Of a DNA stretch of 37,763 nt, positions 24,996 through 32,491 are shown in pieces. This DNA comes from Gemmatimonadaceae bacterium (lineage in GTDB: Bacteria > Gemmatimonadota > Gemmatimonadetes > Gemmatimonadales > Gemmatimonadaceae). The notes under the pieces were generated by a model. It did not search any database and was not told where the DNA came from. It worked only from the letters and a program-made list of their open reading frames with translations. Every line of letters starts with the position of its first letter. The stretch's first letter is position 1. A program made the position numbers and the translations under genes. The DNA is taken from positions 1-37,763 of the forward strand of contig JAICYT010000008.1 of the NCBI GenBank assembly GCA_025934075.1. Reading direction: 5' to 3'.

Positions 24996-25219
24996 GACCC
25001 GGCTCGAGAGGGTGGAGGGTTGAAAGCGCAAACATGGCGTCGCGGCCGGACGAAATCAAACCGGCGGTCCGCCAGACTCGCACCGCGTCCGCAATCGGGC
25101 TATTATCGCCCGACCCGACTCGAACGAGCCATTGGACGACATTGTCGAAGTCGCCAATCACCGTTCGCTTCGTATAATTGACGCGAATCGAATTGCATAC
25201 CAGCGCTCGGAGGATCTTC

Positions 25220-25741
25220 ATGCGGATGCGCGGCTGGAAGAGCACCGCGGTTGTCACGTTGTCACTCGCATCGCTCGCTGCGTGCGGCCGGCACGACGTC
25301 GATGTTCGCACGCCACTCGGCGCGAACATCGCCGGCGCAAAGCCGTTCGCTCCCGTGCAGAACGGCAGCGCGCAAGCGTTCGTCATTCCGTCGACGGCGA
25401 ATCTCAAGCCGGCGACGTACGCCAATGAGCAAGCCGTTCGCGGTCAACAGGTGTATCAGACGACATGCGCGCGCTGCCACCCGCCGGGAAGCCTGGACGG
25501 TGAGACATTCGAGGTCGGCTGGAACGAGCGTCGCGTGTTTGATCTCTTCTCGCTGATCCGGAACACGATGCCGCAGGACAAACCAGGCAGCCTCAGCGAC
25601 GATCAGTACATAGATGTCATCGCCTATCTGCTTCAACGGAATCACATCCCGGCGAGCACTGTCGCCTTGCGGCCCGATACGGCATCGCTCAGAGACGCGC
25701 GAATCGACGTGAAGCCGGCGGCCGGCGGAGGAAGTCAATGA
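25220..25741 (+). CDS. c-type cytochrome lipoprotein
   Basis: A 173-residue mono-haem cytochrome c with a lipobox (LASLAAC, Cys22). The haem site is CARCH (83-87) and the probable axial Met is Met117 in RNTMP. The fold ends with LSDDQYIDVIAYLLQRN, the typical C-terminal helix. The ATG at 25220 is fixed by CGGAGG (25208-25213), 6 bases upstream. The stop overlaps the start of the NHL gene (ATGA). It likely receives electrons from a periplasmic dehydrogenase. The adjacent divergent flavoprotein is an obvious candidate donor, which is inference. Confidence 0.9.
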   Translation: MRMRGWKSTAVVTLSLASLAACGRHDVDVRTPLGANIAGAKPFAPVQNGSAQAFVIPSTANLKPATYANEQAVRGQQVYQTTCARCHPPGSLDGETFEVGWNERRVFDLFSLIRNTMPQDKPGSLSDDQYIDVIAYLLQRNHIPASTVALRPDTASLRDARIDVKPAAGGGSQ

Positions 25742-26823
25742 GTATTCGACGCGGACTGGTCGCGCTTGGCGTCGCGGCAACATCGCTGCGCGCGCAAGCG
25801 AACATGCCTCCGACCAACGACGCGCCCAATCCATATCAAACGATCACCGGCTGGGCAAAGATGCCCGACGGTCGGCCGTGGGGATCGACGAGCGCGGTGG
25901 CGATCGACAAAGACGGCGTGAGCGTCTGGGTCGCCGAGCGTTGCGGTACGAACAGTTGCGCCGGCTCGAATCTCGACCCGGTGCTCAAGTTCGATTCGAC
26001 GGGCAAGCTCGTGACGCATTTCGGCGCGGGGCTCATCGTGGCACCGCACGGCATCTTCGTCGACCACGACGACAATGTGTGGGTCGTCGATTGCGCATGC
26101 ACCGGAGGCGGCCGCGGTCGCGGTGCACCACCACCAGAGTCGGCGCCGAAGGGGCATCAAGTCTTCAAGTTCAGTCCGACCGGCAAGCTGCTGATGACGC
26201 TCGGGAAGCCTGGCGGCGGCCGCGACACGGCCTTCTTCTTTCAGCCGAACGCCGTGCTGGTGGCGCCGAGCGGCGACATCTTTGTGGCCGAGGGGCATTC
26301 GTCGGCGCCGGGAAGCACGGCGCGCCTATTCAAATTCTCGAAAGACGGGAAGCTGATCAAGACATGGGGAAGGCTCGGCAATGGCGACGGCGCGGACGAA
26401 TACGATCAGCCCCATGCGCTCGCGATGGATTCACGGGGACGGCTCTTCGTCGGCGATCGCGGCAACAACCGGATCAAGATTCTCGATCAGGACGGCAAGC
26501 TCCTCGACACCTGGTATCAGTTCAGCCGTCCGAGCGGGGTGTTCATCGACGCGCAGGACAACATCTATGTCGCCGACTCCGAGTCGCAGTCAGTCGGCAG
26601 CGGGAAAGCTCGGACCTGGAAGCGCGGGATCCGCATCGGTAGTGCGAAGGACGGATCTATCCGCGCGTTCATTCCCGATCCGGTGGACGTCGCGACGAAC
26701 ACCAGCTCGGCCGAAGGTGTGACGGCGGATTCGCACGGCGTGATTTACGGCGCGGAAGTGGGACCAACGATCTATGGACCCGACGCGCCGCCGCATTCGC
26801 TCAAGCGTTACGTGAAACGCTGA
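25738..26823 (+). CDS. NHL-repeat beta-propeller protein (PAL-like), exported
   Basis: A 361-residue NHL propeller related to peptidyl-alpha-hydroxyglycine alpha-amidating lyases. Blades include WGSTSAVAIDKDGVSVWVAE, APHGIFVDHDDNVWVVD, QPNAVLVAPSGDIFVAEGH, QPHALAMDSRGRLFVGDRGNNRI and RPSGVFIDAQDNIYVADS. The His/Asp-rich blade loops match the metal and active-site loops of that lyase group, but bacterial members have no proven substrate. A short signal-like N-terminus (GLVALGVAATSLRAQA) suggests export. A Gly/Arg/Pro-rich insert (about 121-139) interrupts one blade. The ATG at 25738 overlaps the cytochrome stop, so the two form one translation unit. Confidence 0.83.
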   Translation: MSIRRGLVALGVAATSLRAQANMPPTNDAPNPYQTITGWAKMPDGRPWGSTSAVAIDKDGVSVWVAERCGTNSCAGSNLDPVLKFDSTGKLVTHFGAGLIVAPHGIFVDHDDNVWVVDCACTGGGRGRGAPPPESAPKGHQVFKFSPTGKLLMTLGKPGGGRDTAFFFQPNAVLVAPSGDIFVAEGHSSAPGSTARLFKFSKDGKLIKTWGRLGNGDGADEYDQPHALAMDSRGRLFVGDRGNNRIKILDQDGKLLDTWYQFSRPSGVFIDAQDNIYVADSESQSVGSGKARTWKRGIRIGSAKDGSIRAFIPDPVDVATNTSSAEGVTADSHGVIYGAEVGPTIYGPDAPPHSLKRYVKR

Positions 26824-26897
26824 GTCGCTCTACATGCCGGCGACGCAAAGCCAATCCGAGCGTACGTAGACATTCCACTTCGACCAACCCGCTCGCT

Positions 26898-26935
26898 ACG
26901 TCGCGTGACGAAGTTCTTCTTACGTCACGCGACGT
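26898..26935. terminator. Perfect inverted repeat between convergent genes
   Basis: A 13-bp perfect stem (26898-26910 with 26923-26935) with a 12-base loop, between the NHL gene and the convergent PQQ dehydrogenase gene. There is no T run on either strand. The likely role is termination or transcript-end protection; a protein-binding site is also possible. Confidence 0.55.
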
Positions 26936-26947
26936 CAATCGCCGCGG

Positions 26948-29248
26948 CTATTTTCGCGGCAGCGTCAATGCGATGAGCGACGTGTGCTCGCCCTGCCCAC
27001 TCGCGAACACGATATACTGCTTGCCCTGGTGCAAGAACGTCATCGGTACGGCGGTGTTTACGCTGGGAATTGCGACCGCACCGATCTGCTTGCCCGTCGC
27101 TTTGTCGAACGCATAGAGGTGCGGAGGAACAGCCGGCGCGGCCGCGCCCCCACCGCCACGCCCTCCGCCGCCGGCACGTCCGGCGCCGCCGCGGCCAGCG
27201 CGACCTGCGCCCGGCGCGCCCGAACGTCCGGTACCATGAATGACGAGCGTCTTCGTCGTGATGACCTCGGCTTGTCCGCCGAGTGCTGGGACTTTGGGCA
27301 GGTTGACGCCGGCGAAGAGCGGATCGTTGGTCGCAAGCTGACGCCAGGCGTTGCCGTTGGGCACCCACCACTTCTTGTCACCGGAGTTGAGATCGTAGGC
27401 GGTGATGCCGCCCATCTCCTTGAATTTGAGAATTGGAATGCCACCGATCGTCGTCGCGGCCCGCGGCTGGAATGCGCCGGCGCCCTCGTCCACGGTCGCG
27501 TAGTCTTTCGGTTTCGGCAGTGCGCCAAGTAGACCGCAACTGTCGTGCGGCTGGCTGAAGCGGTGCTCGGAGCATGGATCGTGTTCGATCTCGATCGTGC
27601 TCAGGCCACTTTGCCCGCCAACGTAGAGCATGCCGGTTTCAGGATCGGCTGCCGCGCCGCCATCGATGTTGACGCCACCGGATGCACCCGGTGCGTACCA
27701 GGAGCACCGATACTGGGCCGGACCCTTCGCGCCTTTGCCGTCAGCCGGCGACGCAGGGATGAAATACGGTCCCATGCGGCACTTCTTTGCGAGCGCGAGA
27801 GCGGAGTCCTTGATCGCCGGCGTGTAGTCGATGAGATCCGCCTCGACGAGTCCTTGCTGCGCGTACGGGACCGGCTTGCTCGGGATCGGCTGCGTGGGCG
27901 ATGTCTTCTCGCCAGGAACTTCGCTCTGCAGCGTCGGCGTCTCGGGAATCGGCCAGATCGGCTCGCCCGTCAGGCGGTCGAGCACGTAGGCCCATCCCTG
28001 TTTCGTCGTCACGGCGACGACTTTGCGCGGCTGACCATTCACGGTCACGTCGAGAAGATTCGGCGCCATCGGCACGTCGTAATCCCAGATGTCGTGGTGC
28101 ACCATCTGGTAGTGCCACTTGCGCTTTCCAGTTTTCACATCGATCGCGACGACGCTGTTGGCGAACAGATTGTTGCCCGGCCGATAGCCGCCGTACTCGT
28201 CGCTCAAGCCTTCGCCGACGGGAATGTAGACGAGACCGAGCTCCGGATCGGCGGTATACGGCGCCCACGCGTCGGCTTTGCCAACGCCCACCGTTCCCGG
28301 CTTCGAGCCCTTCTCCCACGTTTCCGCGCCAAACTCGCCTGGCTGCGGGATGAGGTTGAACCGCCAGAGCTGCTTTCCGGTGTGCACGTCGAAGCCACGG
28401 ATGGCGCTGGGGATGTTGTGCAAGCGGAGCGGGTAGTAGCCGTGCATCGACGAGTTGCCGACGATGATCACGTCGCCCACGACGATTGCCGGCGAGCTGT
28501 TGGCGATCTGTCCGTTCGCCGGATCGATGCCCATGGTGCCATCGGCGCCCGTCTTCGTCGTGGCATTCCATTTTTCACCGGGCTTCGCTCTGCGTGCGGG
28601 CGCGGCTTCACTGATGATGAGCGGACCCGAGTCGTCAACGGCCAGCGGGACGAGTGGATAGCCCAAACCGGTCATGAGATCGACGACGCCGTTTTTGCCG
28701 AATGCCGGATCGCCCTTTCCTGTCTTCGCATCGATCGACGCGAGGTGGTAGCCTGGCGTGATGACGATCGCACGCTCATTCGTCCCATCCGTCCAATACG
28801 CGAGACCGCGTCCCGCAAATTGTCGCGGCGCTTTCTGCCAGCGAATGCCCTCGTCGATTCCCCACTGCCAGAGCGTCGCACCAGTCGCCGGATCAATCGC
28901 GAACGCCTTGCGGCGGTTCGTCGCGACGGTCATGAGACGACCATTCGCGTAGAGCGGCGTCGTACGGTAGTACTCATCCTCACCGTACTTGCCGGCGTCC
29001 CACTGCCACGCAACCTGCAGCGAGTCGAAGTTGTTCGCGTTGATCTGATCGAGCGCCGAGTAGCGCGTGCTCCACGCGTCGGCCGCCCAGTACCGCCATT
29101 CGCCCGGTTTGTTGCCGCGTACGAGCGCGGCACCTTGCTTCGCGCTCGACTGCGATGCGTAAACGAGGAACGCGCTGCCGGCGAGAACCACTGCGGCCGC
29201 CGCCATTCCAATTCTCCGCATACCGATCGCTGTCCAACGTCGCGTCAT
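26948..29248 (-). CDS. PQQ-dependent dehydrogenase (quinoprotein, glucose-dehydrogenase-like)
   Basis: A 766-residue exported quinoprotein that oxidises alcohols, aldoses or similar compounds with pyrroloquinoline quinone and passes electrons to a cytochrome. An N-terminal signal or anchor (RIGMAAAAVVLAGSAFLVYA) is followed by an eight-bladed PQQ propeller: GEWRYWAADAWSTRYSALDQI, FAIDPATGATLWQW, SSPAIVVGDVIIVG, and VVAIDVKTGKRKWHYQMVHH. The segment HHDIWDYD contains Asp389-Tyr-Asp391; Asp389 is the likely catalytic base and metal ligand. A Gly/Arg/Ala-rich run (about 674-706) precedes the last blade. The ATG at 29248 (AGAGGAAG upstream) overlaps the cytochrome stop (ATGA). No PQQ synthesis genes lie in the window. 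Confidence 0.92.
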   Translation of the reverse strand: MTRRWTAIGMRRIGMAAAAVVLAGSAFLVYASQSSAKQGAALVRGNKPGEWRYWAADAWSTRYSALDQINANNFDSLQVAWQWDAGKYGEDEYYRTTPLYANGRLMTVATNRRKAFAIDPATGATLWQWGIDEGIRWQKAPRQFAGRGLAYWTDGTNERAIVITPGYHLASIDAKTGKGDPAFGKNGVVDLMTGLGYPLVPLAVDDSGPLIISEAAPARRAKPGEKWNATTKTGADGTMGIDPANGQIANSSPAIVVGDVIIVGNSSMHGYYPLRLHNIPSAIRGFDVHTGKQLWRFNLIPQPGEFGAETWEKGSKPGTVGVGKADAWAPYTADPELGLVYIPVGEGLSDEYGGYRPGNNLFANSVVAIDVKTGKRKWHYQMVHHDIWDYDVPMAPNLLDVTVNGQPRKVVAVTTKQGWAYVLDRLTGEPIWPIPETPTLQSEVPGEKTSPTQPIPSKPVPYAQQGLVEADLIDYTPAIKDSALALAKKCRMGPYFIPASPADGKGAKGPAQYRCSWYAPGASGGVNIDGGAAADPETGMLYVGGQSGLSTIEIEHDPCSEHRFSQPHDSCGLLGALPKPKDYATVDEGAGAFQPRAATTIGGIPILKFKEMGGITAYDLNSGDKKWWVPNGNAWRQLATNDPLFAGVNLPKVPALGGQAEVITTKTLVIHGTGRSGAPGAGRAGRGGAGRAGGGGRGGGGAAAPAVPPHLYAFDKATGKQIGAVAIPSVNTAVPMTFLHQGKQYIVFASGQGEHTSLIALTLPRK
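27131..27229 (-). repeat. Gly/Arg/Ala-rich low-complexity segment in the PQQ dehydrogenase
   Basis: Codes for about 33 residues of Gly, Arg and Ala units (GRAGRGG, GGGRGGGG) between VIHGTG and PHLYAFDKATGK. It lies in a loop of the last propeller blade, so it is probably surface-exposed. Confidence 0.8.
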
Positions 29249-29733
29249 GGTTTCTTCCTCTTTGCAGTAGAACCAGTAGAAGGAGCGGTGCTGCGTTTCG
29301 TCTCGATGCGAATTTTCTTCAGCGCATCCGCATCGGGGGGAAGCTCTTCTTTGCCCACGGGCATCGCGTTCATCTTGAGCAGATACGCCATCACATCGGC
29401 GACATCTTCGGGGGCCAAGGTCCCCGGATCATTCTTTGGCATTCTCGTGCTGACGAACAGGAACAAATCCGACAAATGCTTGCCACGCCACCATTTGTTG
29501 AACGTCGCGCCGGTGTGCGATGCCGGCGTGTGACACGAGCGACAAGTTCCCGCATACACGTCTTTTCCACGACTCGCTTGCTCGTCCGTGTACACGCCGC
29601 TCAAGGTCGACGCCGACGAATCCGGCACCGCACCGCCGCTGGCCGCCGATGATTTCCCTGTTTGCGCGAAAGCGTGGCTCGGATCACGCACAAGCATGCA
29701 CGCCGCGACCGCAATCGTCCACCCAAGCCGCAT
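29245..29733 (-). CDS. Exported cytochrome c, partner of the PQQ dehydrogenase
   Basis: A 162-residue mono-haem cytochrome c with a Sec signal (LGWTIAVAACMLVRDPSHAFAQ). The haem site is CRSCH (64-68) and the probable axial Met is Met98 in STRMPKN. The helix VADVMAYLLKMN closes the fold and a basic tail (STAKRKKP) follows. The ATG at 29733 shares one base with the stop of the HupE-like gene (TGATG), and its own stop overlaps the dehydrogenase ATG. The frame runs on far upstream but only as an Arg-rich shadow of the HupE-like gene. It is very likely the electron acceptor of the dehydrogenase. Confidence 0.9.
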   Translation of the reverse strand: MRLGWTIAVAACMLVRDPSHAFAQTGKSSAASGGAVPDSSASTLSGVYTDEQASRGKDVYAGTCRSCHTPASHTGATFNKWWRGKHLSDLFLFVSTRMPKNDPGTLAPEDVADVMAYLLKMNAMPVGKEELPPDADALKKIRIETKRSTAPSTGSTAKRKKP

Positions 29734-31115
29734 CAGTCGCCGTCCACCCGCGATGCGAGGCTCGCCGTGACCGCCTGGCGGCGTACGAGACGCCCATAGA
29801 GCTCGAACATCGCCCATCCGGCCGCACCCACGATGAGCACGAGCATGAGCCCGCGCATCGTGCTCGCCAACAACGCAAGGTCGAACGCCGGCCATTGTAC
29901 GTGGTACTGCCGGAGGATTGCCCAGCGATCGAGCATCCAGTGCCACGCCGTGTGAGCGACAAGCGCCGACAGAATGATCGTTCCCATTCGCTCGGCGACC
30001 ACTCGCTTGAAAAGCAACGCGAGAGCAGGAATCGCCAACGCGATCACGAGTAGTTGTCCGAGCTCGACGCCGATATTGAACGACACGAGCGACAGGGCCA
30101 TATGCGCACCGGCGAACTGCAGCGACTGCCGAAGGGCGAACGAGAAGCCGAAACCGTGCACGAGCCCGAATCCGAACGCGATGATCCAGCGTCGCTCGAG
30201 CTTGGCACCGACGATGTTCTCGAGCGCCATGTACACGATCGATACGGCGATCAGGACTTCGATGAGCGGTGGGAACCAGAGTGCGTTGGGCGCGAGTCCC
30301 ATCGCTGACGCCATCAGCGTGATCGAGTGCGCGACGGTGAACGACGTGATGATGGCGACGAGCGGCCTGATTTTCCTGAACGGAATGACCAGGCAGAAAA
30401 TGAACAACAGATGGTCGATGCCATCGAGAATGTGTGCGAAGCCGAGCTCGATGAATCGCAGCGCGGCTTGGTGCCACCGGGGGTCGAGGCGCACGAGTCC
30501 GGGATCGCCGAGATACTCGAACGCGCGCTCGGAGCCGGTCGGTGGCACGAAGCGAAGCACCGTCGTGGTGTGCACGCCGAGTCGGGCGAGTGCTGGATTG
30601 ATCGAGAAGCGCGATCGGTCGGATGTGATTGGATATTCGAGCACGACGTCGAGCATCGCCTGCTTCCACATCAGTTGTGTGTCAGGCGCGAGCGGCTCGC
30701 CCGTCGTGTGCGCCAGTGCACCCGCGTACGTTGAAAACGATCGGTCGGATGGCAGCGACACGCGCGTGGCGACGATCTGCGGAGCGCCGAGACGTGCGTC
30801 ATTCTCGTAGATCTGGATTTCGTCGGCGAGCCATAGCTTGGTCGCGTCAGCGAGCAACGGACCGGCGCGCGTGAGATCGAGGTAGCCAGGCCCGGTGATC
30901 GGGAAGTTCACGTCGCGCATCGACTCGAGTGGGACGCGCATGATGAGACGAAGGCGCTGACCCGCGGGCTTCACGAACGCGAGGACCGTAACGCTACTCG
31001 GAATATCGTGCGCGAAGATAGGTCCCGCGAACGCAAGCGCCCAAGCGAGCACCAACGCGACGACCAATGAGACCGTTACACCTGGACGGATGAGACTCTG
31101 ACGGCGTAGAATCAC
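29733..31115 (-). CDS. HupE/UreJ-like (HupE_UreJ_2) membrane protein
   Basis: A 460-residue protein with a signal peptide (VSLVVALVLAWALAFAGPIFAHD), a periplasmic beta-rich domain of about 170 residues, and a C-terminal block of about seven membrane helices. Family motifs are DGIDHLLFIF (around 231-240), SFTVAHSITL (258-267), GLVHGFGFSF (317-326) and SFNIGVELGQL (345-355), with a further HTAWHW (388-393). The His/Asp/Glu pattern suggests a metal permease; smaller relatives carry nickel and are linked to hydrogenase or urease. The GTG at 31115 is chosen because AGGAG lies 7 bases upstream; the ATG at 31145 has none. It is the first gene of a three-gene unit with the cytochrome and PQQ dehydrogenase. 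Confidence 0.87.
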   Translation of the reverse strand: MILRRQSLIRPGVTVSLVVALVLAWALAFAGPIFAHDIPSSVTVLAFVKPAGQRLRLIMRVPLESMRDVNFPITGPGYLDLTRAGPLLADATKLWLADEIQIYENDARLGAPQIVATRVSLPSDRSFSTYAGALAHTTGEPLAPDTQLMWKQAMLDVVLEYPITSDRSRFSINPALARLGVHTTTVLRFVPPTGSERAFEYLGDPGLVRLDPRWHQAALRFIELGFAHILDGIDHLLFIFCLVIPFRKIRPLVAIITSFTVAHSITLMASAMGLAPNALWFPPLIEVLIAVSIVYMALENIVGAKLERRWIIAFGFGLVHGFGFSFALRQSLQFAGAHMALSLVSFNIGVELGQLLVIALAIPALALLFKRVVAERMGTIILSALVAHTAWHWMLDRWAILRQYHVQWPAFDLALLASTMRGLMLVLIVGAAGWAMFELYGRLVRRQAVTASLASRVDGD

Positions 31116-31122
31116 GCACTCG

Positions 31123-31127
31123 CTCCT
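31123..31127 (-). promoter_or_regulatory. Ribosome-binding site deciding the HupE-like start
   Basis: AGGAG on the minus strand, 7 bases before the GTG at 31115. The ATG at 31145 lacks any such site. Confidence 0.65.
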
Positions 31128-31136
31128 GGACGACCG

Positions 31137-31142
31137 AGTATA
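31137..31142 (-). promoter_or_regulatory. Candidate -10 element in the 68-bp divergent gap
   Basis: TATACT on the minus strand, part of the palindrome GTATAC (31138-31143), so TATACA is also readable on the plus strand. It is the only good AT-rich hexamer between the HupE-like and NHL operons. No clear -35 was found. If used, the HupE leader would be only about 15 bases. Confidence 0.3.
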
Positions 31143-31152
31143 CATCGCGGAC

Positions 31153-31176
31153 CGGAACGGTGGAACGGTGGAACGG
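31153..31176 (+). repeat. Three tandem GGAACGGT-type units before the NHL start
   Basis: Three near-identical 8-base units (GGAACGGT, GGAACGGT, GGAACGGA) run straight into the GGAGG ribosome-binding site of the NHL gene at 31184. They sit in the leader or promoter of this operon. Confidence 0.75.
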
Positions 31177-31183
31177 AGGATTC

Positions 31184-32491
31184 ATGACGGGACGGACTTT
31201 GCTGCTCGGCGGTACGATACTCTTCTCGGCATCAACGGCCGTGTTGGCGCAACATGACGCGCCGCAGGCACCACGCTTCGAAGTCGATCCGATGTGGCCG
31301 AAGCCAATGCCCAATCGGTGGATCCTGGGCTCGACCACCGGGGTCGCCGTCGACGCGCGCGATCATGTGTTCGTCGTGCATCTCACAGACAGCTTCACGC
31401 CGCGCACCGAGATCGGGTTGGCCACCAATCCGCCGACCGGCGAGTGCTGCGCGCCGGCGCCGAACATCCTGGAGTACGATCCAGTCGGCGCGCTCGTTGG
31501 ACATTGGGGTGGCCCTGGCCAAGGCTACGACTGGCCCGAAATGAACACCGGGCTCGCGATCGATGACGCCGGCAACGTGTGGATTGGCGGCAGCGGCGGC
31601 GCCGACTCGAGAATCCTCAAGTTCTCGCACGATGGCAAGTTCATCGCGGAATTCGGCAAGGCTGCGGCGCCTGTTGCCGCGAGCCCCAACGGTCGCGGCG
31701 CAGACACGGCGTATGCGGGCGTGTCGCCGGGTCGCGGCGCTGGACGAGGTGGCGGAGGACGCGGAGGACGCGGTCGAGGCGGGGTGCCGGCGCTTCCAGC
31801 GAACAGCCAGAGCATGGACAGTTTCGGTGGGCCGGCCGGATTTTCCTTCGACGCGAAAGCCAACGAAGCCTACGTCGCCGACGGCTCGCGCAACCACCGC
31901 GTCGCGGTGATCGACATGACAACCGGCGCGATCAAGCGCTTTTGGGGCGCGTACGGCAACAAGCCCGACGACGCCGATACCAGCAAGTACGATCCCGCCG
32001 GTCCGGCACCGAAACAGTTCGGCGCGCCAGTGAGCTGCGCAAAGTTGTCGAACGATGGACTCGTCTACGTGTGCGACCAGCGCAACGATCGCATCCAAGT
32101 CTTCAAGAAGGACGGCTCATTCGTAAAAGAGAAAGGGATTCTCCCGAAGACACTCGGCAGCGGCTCGGTGTGGGACATCGCGTTCTCGCGCGATCCGCAA
32201 CAGAAATATCTCTACGTCGCCGATGGCATGAACATGCAGGTACACATCGTCGACCGTCAGACGCTCGATGTGCTCACGAGCTTCGGCGACGGCGGACGTC
32301 AGCCGGGCCAATTCTACGCCGTGCACAGCGTCGCCACCGATTCGAAGGGCAACCTGTACACCACTGAGACGTACGAGGGAAAACGGGTGCAGAAGTTCAA
32401 TTTCAAAGGCATCGGCCCAGTGCTCAAGGCAAATGAAGGCGTGCTGTGGCCAACGCGCGCGAGTGGAACGAAAGGAGGAACAAAGCCATGA
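31184..32491 (+). CDS. NHL-repeat propeller protein (PAL-like), exported, first of a tandem pair
   Basis: A 435-residue exported NHL propeller. The ATG at 31184 has GGAGG 4 bases upstream and gives a signal peptide (RTLLLGGTILFSASTAVLAQ). Conserved blades are WILGSTTGVAVDARDHVFVVH, MNTGLAIDDAGNVWIGG, FSFDAKANEAYVADG with NHRVAVIDMTTG, GLVYVCDQRNDRIQVF, and FYAVHSVATDSKGNLYTTE. A Gly/Arg-rich insert (about 162-205) sits between two blades and is absent from the paralogue that follows. Related to peptidyl-alpha-hydroxyglycine amidating lyases, but the substrate is unknown. Its stop overlaps the next start (ATGA). It is divergent from the HupE-cytochrome-PQQ dehydrogenase unit. Confidence 0.85.
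   Translation: MTGRTLLLGGTILFSASTAVLAQHDAPQAPRFEVDPMWPKPMPNRWILGSTTGVAVDARDHVFVVHLTDSFTPRTEIGLATNPPTGECCAPAPNILEYDPVGALVGHWGGPGQGYDWPEMNTGLAIDDAGNVWIGGSGGADSRILKFSHDGKFIAEFGKAAAPVAASPNGRGADTAYAGVSPGRGAGRGGGGRGGRGRGGVPALPANSQSMDSFGGPAGFSFDAKANEAYVADGSRNHRVAVIDMTTGAIKRFWGAYGNKPDDADTSKYDPAGPAPKQFGAPVSCAKLSNDGLVYVCDQRNDRIQVFKKDGSFVKEKGILPKTLGSGSVWDIAFSRDPQQKYLYVADGMNMQVHIVDRQTLDVLTSFGDGGRQPGQFYAVHSVATDSKGNLYTTETYEGKRVQKFNFKGIGPVLKANEGVLWPTRASGTKGGTKP
31727..31789 (+). repeat. Gly/Arg-rich low-complexity segment in the first tandem NHL protein
   Basis: Codes for about 21 residues almost wholly of Gly and Arg (GRGAGRGGGG, RGGRGRGG) within a longer insert. The downstream paralogue has a direct short loop at this place. 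Confidence 0.85.

Noticed and set aside
27545-29533. A 662-codon open frame on the plus strand, antisense to the PQQ dehydrogenase
   Set aside because: Arg/Val/Asp-rich composition typical of GC-rich shadow frames, no domain motifs, and it covers a clear conserved gene on the other strand.
29734-30669. Long N-terminal extension of the cytochrome c frame upstream of 29733
   Set aside because: It is an Arg-rich shadow of the HupE-like gene; the signal peptide begins at the ATG 29733.
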